Below are positions 1-6,362 of a stretch of DNA of 6,433 bases, one piece after another. Where the stretch lies: NCBI GenBank assembly GCA_003511885.1, contig DOIX01000276.1, forward strand, positions 1 through 6,433. The letters are read 5' to 3'. The notes beneath the pieces are model-generated. The model was not told the origin of the DNA. It did not search any database and saw only the letters and a program-made list of their open reading frames with translations. Both the position numbers and the translations under genes were made by a program. Positions within the stretch are counted from its first letter, which is position 1; each line of letters starts with the position of its first letter. This stretch comes from Cyanobacteria bacterium UBA11153 (GTDB lineage Bacteria > Cyanobacteriota > Cyanobacteriia > Cyanobacteriales > Coleofasciculaceae).

Positions 1-40
1 ATGCCTTAACCGATGTGGCGGTTACTATAAATAGAGAGAG

Positions 41-96
41 TAGGGAATAGGGAATAGGGAATAGGGAGTGGGTGCAGGGGGCAGGGGGATAGGGAG
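41..96. repeat. Heptameric short tandem repeat array (STRR-like), G-rich
   Basis: Eight consecutive 7-base units run in perfect register: TAGGGAA three times, then TAGGGAG, TGGGTGC, AGGGGGC, AGGGGGA and TAGGGAG. Seven of the eight keep GGG at unit positions 3-5; TGGGTGC has it at 2-4. Degenerate heptamer arrays of this kind are known between genes in cyanobacteria. The first four GGG runs (43-66) are separated by identical AATA spacers, which fits the G3-N(1-7) G-quadruplex pattern; four further G-runs follow. No promoter or coding role is visible. Confidence 0.85.
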
Positions 97-136
97 AAAT
101 TTAAAACTCAACCCTCCCCCCCACTCTCCACTCCCA
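62..136. repeat. Inverted G-rich/C-rich repeat (hairpin-forming)
   Basis: The second half of the heptamer array is followed, after an A/T-rich spacer (97-111), by a C-rich stretch at 112-136 that reads as heptamer-like units on the minus strand. The clearest paired segment is GGGAGTGG (64-71) with CCACTCCC (128-135). The remaining G-rich and C-rich stretches pair only approximately and with register slips. It could form a cruciform or RNA hairpin. It lacks a T-tract, so it does not look like an intrinsic terminator; an STRR element expanded in both orientations is more likely. Confidence 0.6.
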
Positions 137-470
137 ATTTCGACCCAATCGTGCCATGGTGGATGATAGCGTACAATCTTTATTAAAGCTAGAATTCTAT
201 GGGCAAGGGATCTCTCTAGCAAATATAGCCAAATGCTATCAACCAGAAGCAATTGTGGCATTGGATAAATATAATCGGGTGCTAATTGGGATGGAGGGAT
301 TTGTAACAGCTCCTCCCTAAAATGCCTATCTTTGTAGTAAATTATACCCTCTTGATATTGTCATTAGTGAGGTTAATAAAATTATCGATTTGTTAGAGAA
401 AGGCTTAAAAGATCTAAATCTTAGGAATTCTGTGTTATGTGAACTACATGACCATCTCGCTAATGATTAG
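105..470 (+). pseudogene. Relic of an unrecognised reading frame with an internal TAA
   Basis: One frame is open from 105 to 317, stops at TAA 318-320, then stays open from 321 to a TAG at 468-470. The first part has an ATG at 156 (54 codons). The second part has no ATG and continues in the same frame. The translations look like real protein: residues such as NIAKCYQPEAIVALDKYNRV before the stop, and helix-like text such as ISEVNKIIDLLEKGLKDL after it. A single substitution in the TAA would join the halves into about 104 residues from the ATG. I do not recognise the family. No ribosome binding site precedes the ATG. Upstream, codons in the same frame (3-47) run into the heptamer array, so the 5' part may have been displaced by that repeat. 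Alternatives are a functional 54-residue protein at 156-320, or chance openness. Confidence 0.45.
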
Positions 471-500
471 ACATATCCAAAATATAAACTATAGTATATA
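468..500 (+). promoter_or_regulatory. Candidate sigma-70-type promoter for the first kinase gene
   Basis: TAGACA (468-473, five of six to TTGACA) is followed after 16 bases by TATAGT (490-495, five of six to TATAAT), with an overlapping TATATA at 495-500. It overlaps the TAG that ends the decayed reading frame and points toward the kinase gene. Transcription from it would start near 502 and give a leader of roughly 215 nt containing the hairpin at 521-590. The assignment rests on consensus matching by eye in AT-rich DNA, so false positives are likely. Confidence 0.4.
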
Positions 501-520
501 GCGTGTTTCGAGATCGTGGA

Positions 521-590
521 AAGGGTGAAGCAAAAGGGTACAATATCTATGGTTTTCAGCGATCGTTGCTTGCCCTTTTACTTCGCCCCT
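521..590 (+). repeat. Long imperfect inverted repeat in the leader of the first kinase gene
   Basis: Arm 521-540 pairs with 571-590. By hand there are 16 Watson-Crick pairs, 2 G-U wobbles and 2 mismatches over 20 positions, around a 30-base loop. The loop holds a one-mismatch HIP1-like site (GCGATCGT, 559-566). TATCTATG in the loop (544-551) is the exact reverse complement of CATAGATA just outside the stem (592-599), so an alternative pairing exists. The wobbles suggest selection for, or origin as, a structured element. Candidate explanations are a cyanobacterial dispersed repeat (MITE-like), a terminator for the upstream relic, or a regulatory leader. No T-tract follows directly, which argues against a simple intrinsic terminator. 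Confidence 0.65.
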
Positions 591-599
591 ACATAGATA

Positions 600-719
600 A
601 AATATCTTGAGATTATTTATGGGAGATATCTACTGTAATAGAAAGAATCAGTTTAAATTTGTCATGAAGAACGATCCAGCCACCATTCAATAGATCAATA
701 CAACCAATCACCAATCACA
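600..719 (+). promoter_or_regulatory. AT-rich leader immediately upstream of the first kinase gene
   Basis: No gene is visible here. The stretch contains an 8-bp palindrome AGATATCT (624-631), a weak promoter-like pair (TTGAGA at 607-612 and TACTGT at 631-636), and a tandem 7-mer repeat ACCAATC (703-709 and 710-716) ending three bases before the ATG at 720. No Shine-Dalgarno sequence is present, which is common in cyanobacteria. An in-frame TAA at 654-656 with no alternative start codon after it fixes the kinase start at 720. Confidence 0.3.
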
Positions 720-3700
720 ATGAATAATCAATCCACCAAAATACTCATCGTTGACGATCAACCAGATAATCTCAGATTCTTATCAAAGATACTAGCCGAC
801 AGGGGATATAAAACCCAACGAGCTATTTCTGGTCAACTAGCATTAAATGCGGTAAAAGAATCACCACCTGATTTGATCTTGCTTGACATTATGATGCCTA
901 ATATGAATGGATATGAAGTGTGCCAGCGATTAAAATACGACTCAAATACCTCAGACATTCCCATAATTTTCTTGAGTGCATTAAACCAAACTTTTGATAA
1001 AGTCAAAGCATTTCAAGTAGGTGGAGTTGACTACATAACAAAACCCTTTCAGGTAGAAGAAATTGTCGCAAGAATCGAAAATCAATTGACACTTCAGAAA
1101 CTATCTAGACAATTGAAATCACAAAATAGCCAGTTACAAAAAGAAGTAGAAATCCGAAAGAAGATAGAGATTAAATTAAAAAATAAATCTCAAGTTCTAG
1201 CCAGATTTAGCGGAGATCTCAAACAATTACATCGTTTAAATACTACAATTTATCATAAAATTGAAGATATTTTTGCAGATTATCTCCAGACAGGATGCCA
1301 TATTTTGGGGTTTTCGACTGGAACTATCAGTAGTATTAATGATTTTGAGGATAAAATAATTGCTATTGTATCTAACGATCGGATATCGAAAAGCAATTTT
1401 AAACTGAACTTACTTGATGCCTATTCTCGCACAGTAGTCCAGCTAAAAAAGACTATTGCCTACGCTCATATTGGCAAGCTTAAACAAATAGAGCAATCTG
1501 CAATAGAACTAAGTTTTAAACTAGAATCTTATATCGGAACTCCTATATTTGTTAATGGACAAATTTACGGTACGCTCAATTTCTATTCTCCTCAGATTAG
1601 AGATCAAAAATTTAACAATCGGGAGAAAGAATTGATTGAATTGATGGCTCAAAGTTTAGGAAGAGTGATTGCTGAAAATCAAGCACAAATGCGGCGGCAA
1701 GAGGCAGAATCAAAGTTACGATTATTGGAGAGAGCGATCGCAGTAGCAAACAACGGTATTATTATTACCGATTCTCAAGCACCGGATCGTCCAGTTGTTT
1801 ATGTCAATTCTGGATTTGAAAGGATTACAGGTTATAGTCGGGATGAAGTAATTGGTAAAAATCCTAGATTTCTACAAAGAAAAGATACCAAGCAATCCGT
1901 TATTAATGAATTACGCCGTACTATTGCAGAAGGCAGAGAAGGGCAATTTATTTTACGAAATTATCGGAAGGATGGGAAACTATTTTGGAATGAATTATCC
2001 ATTACGCCTGTTTTGGATAGCCAAGGTAAATTAACTCATTATATTGGGGTACAAACTGATATTACTCAGAGAAAATTAGCAGAGGAAGCACTGAAGAAGA
2101 GTGAGGAACGCTGGCAGCTAGTTTTGGAAGGTAATAATGATGGGATTTTCGACTGGAATATTAAAACTAATGAAGCCTTTATTTCGGGACGGTTACGAGA
2201 AATGCTAGGTTATGCAAATCGCGATGTAAATCTCCATTTTAATCAATGGCAATCAAATGTTCATCCAGATGATATGGATAGGGTAGTACAAAAGTTACGC
2301 GCTCATCTAAATACAAGGACAAAACTCTACATAGATGAATATCGCCTTCGCTGTAAAGATGGAAGTTACAAATGGATTTTAGTACGGGGACAAACCCTAT
2401 ATGAAGAGGAAAAACCTCAACGGATGGTTGGTTCCCTTCAAGATATTACACCCCGCAAGCACGCAGAACAAAAACTGCGATCCAGCGAACAGAAACTATC
2501 TTTTTTACTCCAAAATGCACCTCTAGCTATTATTGAATGGAATACTAATGGGGAAGTGATGGAGTGGAATCAAGCGGCTGAATCTATTTTTGGCTACAGT
2601 AGAGCAGAAATGATTGGTTCTCAAGGCTTTTCACAAATTATTTCCGAAAATACGCGAGGAGAAATTTATCGAACCTGGGATCAATTACTTACTCAGCAAG
2701 GTGGGTATCATAACATTATTGAAAACATTAATAAAGCTGGAAAAAATATTTTTTGTGAATGGTATAATGCACCTCTACTAGATCGAGATGGTTCCATATT
2801 CGGATGTGCTTCAATTGCAGTAGATATTACCGAACGTAAGCAGAGAGAATGGCTGGATAAAGTACAGAAAACGGTTCTGGAAATGGTAACTCAGGGTAAA
2901 TCATTACATGATGTTTTTCTGGAAGTGACGCATCAAGTAGATTGTTTAAATCCTCAAATGTATTCTTCAATTCTCCTGATGGAAGATGATGGAGATCATT
3001 TGCGTCCATTTGTCGGGCCGAAGATTCCTACAGCGATGATTCAAGCAATTAATCCATTGTTAATTGGTCCAAATGTAGGATCTTGTGGTACAGCAGCTTA
3101 TTTTGGCAAGCGAACTATTGTAGAAGATATTGCCAATAGTCCATTGTGGACGGCATTCAGGCATTTGGCATTGTCTCATAACTTGAGGGCTTGTTGGTCT
3201 GAGCCGATTTTATCCGAGAATGGTAAAGTATTGGGCACATTTGCCTTGTATTTTACCGAAGTGCGATCGCCAGAGCCCAGAGAATTGGCAGCAATCGAAT
3301 CTCTAGCCAGACTTTCATCCCTTGTCATTGAAAGGAAACAATCTGAGGTAGCGCTAGAAAAAGCCAAAGAAGCAGCCGAAATGGCTAATCGTGCTAAAAG
3401 TGACTTTTTGGCTTCTATGAGTCACGAACTTCGGACTCCTTTAAATGCTATTCTTGGCTTTAGTCAGATTCTCGCTTATGATGATTCTTTAACTGAAGAA
3501 CAGCGAGAACACTTAGGAATTATTAATCGTTCTGGCGAACATTTACTAGAGTTAATTAATGATGTTTTATCTATGTCTAAAATTGAAGCAGGTAGAATGG
3601 CTTTAAACAAAGTATGTTTCGATTTATATTGGCTCCTAGACTCTTTAGAAGAGATGTTGGTACTCAAAGCTAATTCTAAAGGATTACAGCTTAAGTTTGA

Positions 3701-4847
3701 AAGAGACTCAGCTATTCCACAATATATATGCACTGACGAAAGTAAATTACGTCAAGTCCTACTTAATTTACTAGGTAACGGGATTAAATTTACTCAGAAA
3801 GGTATGGTGATTCTTCGTGTGGGAGTGGAGAGTTCAACAGCAAATATGCTCATAGATAATAACAAACAAAAAGTAATAACTCACAACGGAAAGCTCATAG
3901 CTAACAACCCAGAATTAACAACCATCACCTTTGAAGTAGAAGATACAGGACCAGGGATCGACCCCCATGAATTAAGCACATTATTTAATCCCTTTGTTCA
4001 AACTAAAACAGGTCGCAAATCTATGGAAGGAACGGGTTTGGGTTTAGCCATTAGCCGCCAATTTGTCAAGTTAATGGGAGGAGATATTAGCGTTAAAAGT
4101 ACCCCAGATCGAGGTTCAATTTTTAGTTTTAAAATTATTGTTAATCTCGCAGATTTGGCAGATGTTGAGACAAGAGATACTCTCGATCGAGTTATTGAAT
4201 TAGAACCAAATCAACCCCAATATCGGATTCTGATTGTTGAAGATGTATTAGAAAATCGTCAGCTTTTATTAAAAATGCTCTCCCGTTTAAGATTTGAAAT
4301 TCGAGAAGCTGCCAATGGAGAAGAAGCTGTGAAGCTGTGGCAGAGCTGGCAACCTCATTTGATTTTGATGGATATTTGTATGCCAGTTATGGATGGATAT
4401 CAGGCGACTAAACAAATTAAGCAATTACCAGATGGAGACAAGACAGCAATTATTGCTCTAACAGCTAGTGCATTTGAGGAGCAAGAGCAATCTATTTTAG
4501 AATCTGGTTGCGATGATTTTATTAGAAAACCTTTTCGGGAGGAAATACTTCTCAAAAAAATATCCGAACATCTAGGAGTTAATTATGTTTATGATACCGA
4601 TCTTCAAACAACTTTAACTACTAAAAATTATCAATTTTTAGACTCGTTAAAGCTGACAAGAGAAGATTTGATTTCTATGCCACCCGATTGGGTAGAAGCA
4701 CTCTATCAGTCATCACTGGCTATGGACGATCAGTTAGTGATAGAATTAATTGAGAAAATTCCAGAGAATGAGATAAATCTAGCAAGAAAGCTCATCGAAT
4801 TAGTTGATAATTTTCGTCTAGATATTATTGTTGAACTGCTTAATTGA
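720..4847 (+). CDS. Multi-sensor hybrid histidine kinase (REC-GAF-PAS-PAS-PAS-GAF-HisKA-HATPase-REC)
   Basis: A 1375-residue sensor kinase, predicted cytoplasmic: no signal peptide or membrane segment is seen. Domains in order: receiver 1 (about 7-121; D12/D13, phospho-acceptor D56, S86, K108); coiled coil (about 125-160); GAF (about 177-320); LOV-like PAS (about 333-450, with GKNPRFLQ at 379-386); PAS with a VHPDD motif (about 462-580); PAS (about 587-708); GAF with GSCGTAA (about 712-872); HisKA with H902 in SHELRTP; HATPase with N-box around N1016/N1020, DTGPGI at 1075-1080, LFNPF, and GTGLGL at 1104-1109; receiver 2 (about 1168-1284; D1218, T1248, K1270); helical tail (about 1303-1375). 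All catalytic motifs are intact. Family knowledge predicts autophosphorylation on H902 and transfer to D1218, with receiver 1 acting as an input. Ligands are unknown. The N-box reads GNGIKF rather than the common GNAIKF, and about 20 extra residues precede DTGPGI. No output domain or HPt is present. The ATG at 720 is the only plausible start. Confidence 0.95.
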   Translation: MNNQSTKILIVDDQPDNLRFLSKILADRGYKTQRAISGQLALNAVKESPPDLILLDIMMPNMNGYEVCQRLKYDSNTSDIPIIFLSALNQTFDKVKAFQVGGVDYITKPFQVEEIVARIENQLTLQKLSRQLKSQNSQLQKEVEIRKKIEIKLKNKSQVLARFSGDLKQLHRLNTTIYHKIEDIFADYLQTGCHILGFSTGTISSINDFEDKIIAIVSNDRISKSNFKLNLLDAYSRTVVQLKKTIAYAHIGKLKQIEQSAIELSFKLESYIGTPIFVNGQIYGTLNFYSPQIRDQKFNNREKELIELMAQSLGRVIAENQAQMRRQEAESKLRLLERAIAVANNGIIITDSQAPDRPVVYVNSGFERITGYSRDEVIGKNPRFLQRKDTKQSVINELRRTIAEGREGQFILRNYRKDGKLFWNELSITPVLDSQGKLTHYIGVQTDITQRKLAEEALKKSEERWQLVLEGNNDGIFDWNIKTNEAFISGRLREMLGYANRDVNLHFNQWQSNVHPDDMDRVVQKLRAHLNTRTKLYIDEYRLRCKDGSYKWILVRGQTLYEEEKPQRMVGSLQDITPRKHAEQKLRSSEQKLSFLLQNAPLAIIEWNTNGEVMEWNQAAESIFGYSRAEMIGSQGFSQIISENTRGEIYRTWDQLLTQQGGYHNIIENINKAGKNIFCEWYNAPLLDRDGSIFGCASIAVDITERKQREWLDKVQKTVLEMVTQGKSLHDVFLEVTHQVDCLNPQMYSSILLMEDDGDHLRPFVGPKIPTAMIQAINPLLIGPNVGSCGTAAYFGKRTIVEDIANSPLWTAFRHLALSHNLRACWSEPILSENGKVLGTFALYFTEVRSPEPRELAAIESLARLSSLVIERKQSEVALEKAKEAAEMANRAKSDFLASMSHELRTPLNAILGFSQILAYDDSLTEEQREHLGIINRSGEHLLELINDVLSMSKIEAGRMALNKVCFDLYWLLDSLEEMLVLKANSKGLQLKFERDSAIPQYICTDESKLRQVLLNLLGNGIKFTQKGMVILRVGVESSTANMLIDNNKQKVITHNGKLIANNPELTTITFEVEDTGPGIDPHELSTLFNPFVQTKTGRKSMEGTGLGLAISRQFVKLMGGDISVKSTPDRGSIFSFKIIVNLADLADVETRDTLDRVIELEPNQPQYRILIVEDVLENRQLLLKMLSRLRFEIREAANGEEAVKLWQSWQPHLILMDICMPVMDGYQATKQIKQLPDGDKTAIIALTASAFEEQEQSILESGCDDFIRKPFREEILLKKISEHLGVNYVYDTDLQTTLTTKNYQFLDSLKLTREDLISMPPDWVEALYQSSLAMDDQLVIELIEKIPENEINLARKLIELVDNFRLDIIVELLN
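1734..1741. repeat. HIP1 octamer GCGATCGC
   Basis: A perfect copy of the palindromic octamer that is strongly over-represented in many cyanobacterial genomes. It lies inside the first kinase gene, at the start of the LOV-like PAS domain. It supports the taxonomic assignment and has no specific role visible here. Confidence 0.85.
3263..3270. repeat. HIP1 octamer GCGATCGC
   Basis: The second perfect copy, inside the first kinase gene near the end of the second GAF domain. Two copies in 6.4 kb of AT-rich DNA is far above random expectation and fits a cyanobacterial source. Confidence 0.85.
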
Positions 4848-4978
4848 ATGAACAAAAATAACAGAATATGCGAAAATAAATAGCTTGCCTTGCTAATACT
4901 TAAGCGTCTAATGTAGAATTTCAAACTGAGCATTAGTAAATTACATATCATAACGTATAGATTAAAAATTAAATCCTA
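4848..4978 (+). other. Spacer between the two kinase genes
   Basis: No gene is seen in this AT-rich 131-bp spacer. Short complementary segments CTAATG (about 4908-4913) and CATTAG (4931-4936) could form a weak stem without a T-tract, so there is no convincing terminator and read-through from the first kinase is plausible. TTAGTA (4933-4938) and TATAGA (4956-4961) lie 17 bases apart and could be a weak promoter (three and four of six consensus bases), leaving a leader of about 11 nt. Both observations are low confidence. Confidence 0.3.
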
Positions 4979-6319
4979 ATGAATCACCAGCCACAGGAAT
5001 CTTTAAAAGCGAATATCTTAATTGTTGATGATACACCAGATAACTTGAGATTGCTATCTACTATGCTCCAATCTCAAGGATATCAAGTCAGAAAAGCCCT
5101 CAGTGGTAAATTTGCTCTTCAAGGGGTAGAAATGGCCAAACCAGATCTGATTTTGCTGGATATTAATATGCCCCAGATGAGTGGGTATGAAGTTTGTCAG
5201 CATCTGAAATCTAATCCCCAAACCTGTGAGATTCCCGTCATCTTTTTAAGCGCTTTGGATCAAGTATCTGATAAAGTTGAAGCTTTCGCTGTTGGTGGGG
5301 TAGACTACATCACCAAGCCATTTCAGAGTGAAGAAGTTTTGGCTAGGATTAATAATCAATTAACGCTTCAGAATCTGCAAAAGCAACTGAAAAACCAAAA
5401 TATTATCTTGCAACAAGAGATAGAAGAGCGTAAGCTAGCAGAAGCAAGGGAACGAGCAAAAGCCCATCAGCTAGAAATCACTTTAGAAGAATTAAAACGC
5501 ACCCAAGCCCACCTAATTCAATCAGAAAAAATGTCTAGTTTGGGCCAAATGGTTGCTGGAGTGGCACATGAAATCAACAATCCAGTTAATTTTATTTTGG
5601 GCAATCTAGATCCGGCTACTGAATACGCACACAACCTAATTCGTCTGATTAAATTATACCAGAAAACTTATCCAGATTGTCCGCAAGAAATTAGCCAGTT
5701 AATTGAGGAAATTGAATTAAATTTTTTGATAGAAGATTGGCCTAAATTAATGAAATCGATGAAGGTAGGATCTGAGCGCATTCACCAGATAGTTGTCTCT
5801 TTACGCAGCTTTTCTAGATTGGATGAATCAAATCTAAAACCTGTAGATATTCATGATGGGATTGATAACACTCTCCTAATTTTACACCATCGTCTCAAAT
5901 GTACAAGCGAACGGCCTGGTATTGAGACTATTAAAGATTACGGTAAACTACCTAATATTGTCTGTTATGCTAGTCAATTAAATCAAGTATTTATGAATTT
6001 ATTAAGTAATGCTATTGATGCAGTGGAAACACAACCTTTCCCAAGAATTATTACTATCCGTACTTCCTTAAGTCAAAATGAAACATCTCCATCTGTTATC
6101 ATTAGAATTGCTGATAATGGCCTCGGTATGAGTGAGGAGGTTTGCCAGCATATATTCGATCCATTTTTTACTACCAAACCTGTGGGGAGTGGTACTGGTT
6201 TGGGTTTGTCTATTAGTTATCAGATTGTAGTCGAAAAACACGGGGGTAAACTTACTTGTGTTTCTCAACCTGGTAAAGGTACAGAAATGATTGTAGAGAT
6301 TCCTGTTAAGCCTTATTAG
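4979..6319 (+). CDS. Receiver-histidine kinase (REC-coiled coil-HisKA-HATPase)
   Basis: A 446-residue soluble sensor kinase with an N-terminal receiver in place of a membrane sensor. Receiver at about 12-128: D17/D18, phospho-acceptor D61, S91, K113. A long coiled-coil linker follows (about 130-182). The HisKA box has H197 in AHEINNP; E198 and N201 fit the ExxN phosphatase-type motif. The two dimerisation helices are separated by an acidic, helical insert (about 211-262) before [10 protein letters not shown]. The HATPase domain has its N-box around N340/N344 (NLLSNAIDA), DNGLG at 379-383, DPFFTTK, and GTGLGL at 405-410. All catalytic motifs are intact. Family knowledge suggests that phosphorylation of D61 modulates kinase or phosphatase activity, with a partner regulator encoded elsewhere. 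It lies 131 bp downstream of the larger kinase on the same strand and may share its transcript. An in-frame TAA at 4970-4972 makes the ATG at 4979 the only start; there is no Shine-Dalgarno sequence. The last two codons and the stop lie in a heptamer repeat. Confidence 0.95.
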   Translation: MNHQPQESLKANILIVDDTPDNLRLLSTMLQSQGYQVRKALSGKFALQGVEMAKPDLILLDINMPQMSGYEVCQHLKSNPQTCEIPVIFLSALDQVSDKVEAFAVGGVDYITKPFQSEEVLARINNQLTLQNLQKQLKNQNIILQQEIEERKLAEARERAKAHQLEITLEELKRTQAHLIQSEKMSSLGQMVAGVAHEINNPVNFILGNLDPATEYAHNLIRLIKLYQKTYPDCPQEISQLIEEIELNFLIEDWPKLMKSMKVGSERIHQIVVSLRSFSRLDESNLKPVDIHDGIDNTLLILHHRLKCTSERPGIETIKDYGKLPNIVCYASQLNQVFMNLLSNAIDAVETQPFPRIITIRTSLSQNETSPSVIIRIADNGLGMSEEVCQHIFDPFFTTKPVGSGTGLGLSISYQIVVEKHGGKLTCVSQPGKGTEMIVEIPVKPY

Positions 6320-6346
6320 TTGTTGATTGTTAGTTATTAGTTAGGG
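6313..6346. repeat. Heptameric short tandem repeat array overlapping the stop codon
   Basis: The units read TTATTAG, TTGTTGA, TTGTTAG, TTATTAG and a partial TTAGGG, in uninterrupted 7-base register. The first unit begins inside the penultimate sense codon (Pro) and ends exactly with the TAG stop of the second kinase gene. TTAGTTATTAG-type heptamers between genes are a familiar cyanobacterial STRR pattern. Because most units contain a TAG or TGA, an array like this can supply stop codons in several frames. Confidence 0.65.
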
Positions 6347-6361
6347 CTTACTGTATAAGTC
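6345..6361 (+). terminator. Weak hairpin after the second kinase gene
   Basis: GGCTTA (6345-6350) pairs with TAAGTC (6356-6361) around a five-base loop: six pairs, one of them G-U. It sits 26 bases after the stop codon but has a short, AT-rich stem and no T-run. It may assist transcript ending, but it is a poor match to an intrinsic terminator. Confidence 0.2.
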
Positions 6362-6362
6362 A

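Noticed and set aside
41..136. CRISPR array or mobile-element end at the repeat region
   Set aside because: The units are 7 bases long without spacers, and no transposase, target duplication or cas gene is visible.
25..261. Minus-strand 78-codon open frame across the heptamer array
   Set aside because: Its translation is dominated by the repeat (Pro/Tyr/Ser low complexity), and the opposite strand from 105 on has a more protein-like frame.
1248..1679. First GAF domain as a bilin-binding photoreceptor domain (it contains a Cys-His pair at residues 193-194)
   Set aside because: The pair sits at the start of the domain (TGCHILG), not at the late-helix position where phytochrome and cyanobacteriochrome GAF domains bind bilin, and no surrounding bilin motif is visible.
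2853..3335. Second GAF domain as a bilin-binding domain
   Set aside because: Its cysteines lie in GSCGTAA and ACW, motifs common in ordinary GAF domains of sensor kinases; no Cys-His chromophore motif is seen.
3476..3733. Minus-strand 85-codon open frame inside the large kinase (and other short antisense frames)
   Set aside because: They lie wholly within conserved kinase domains on the other strand and show no domain-like sequence or start signals of their own.
4848..4883. 11-codon ATG frame directly after the first kinase stop
   Set aside because: It is too short, is Asn/Lys-rich as expected of AT-rich DNA, and has no ribosome binding site; chance is the better explanation.
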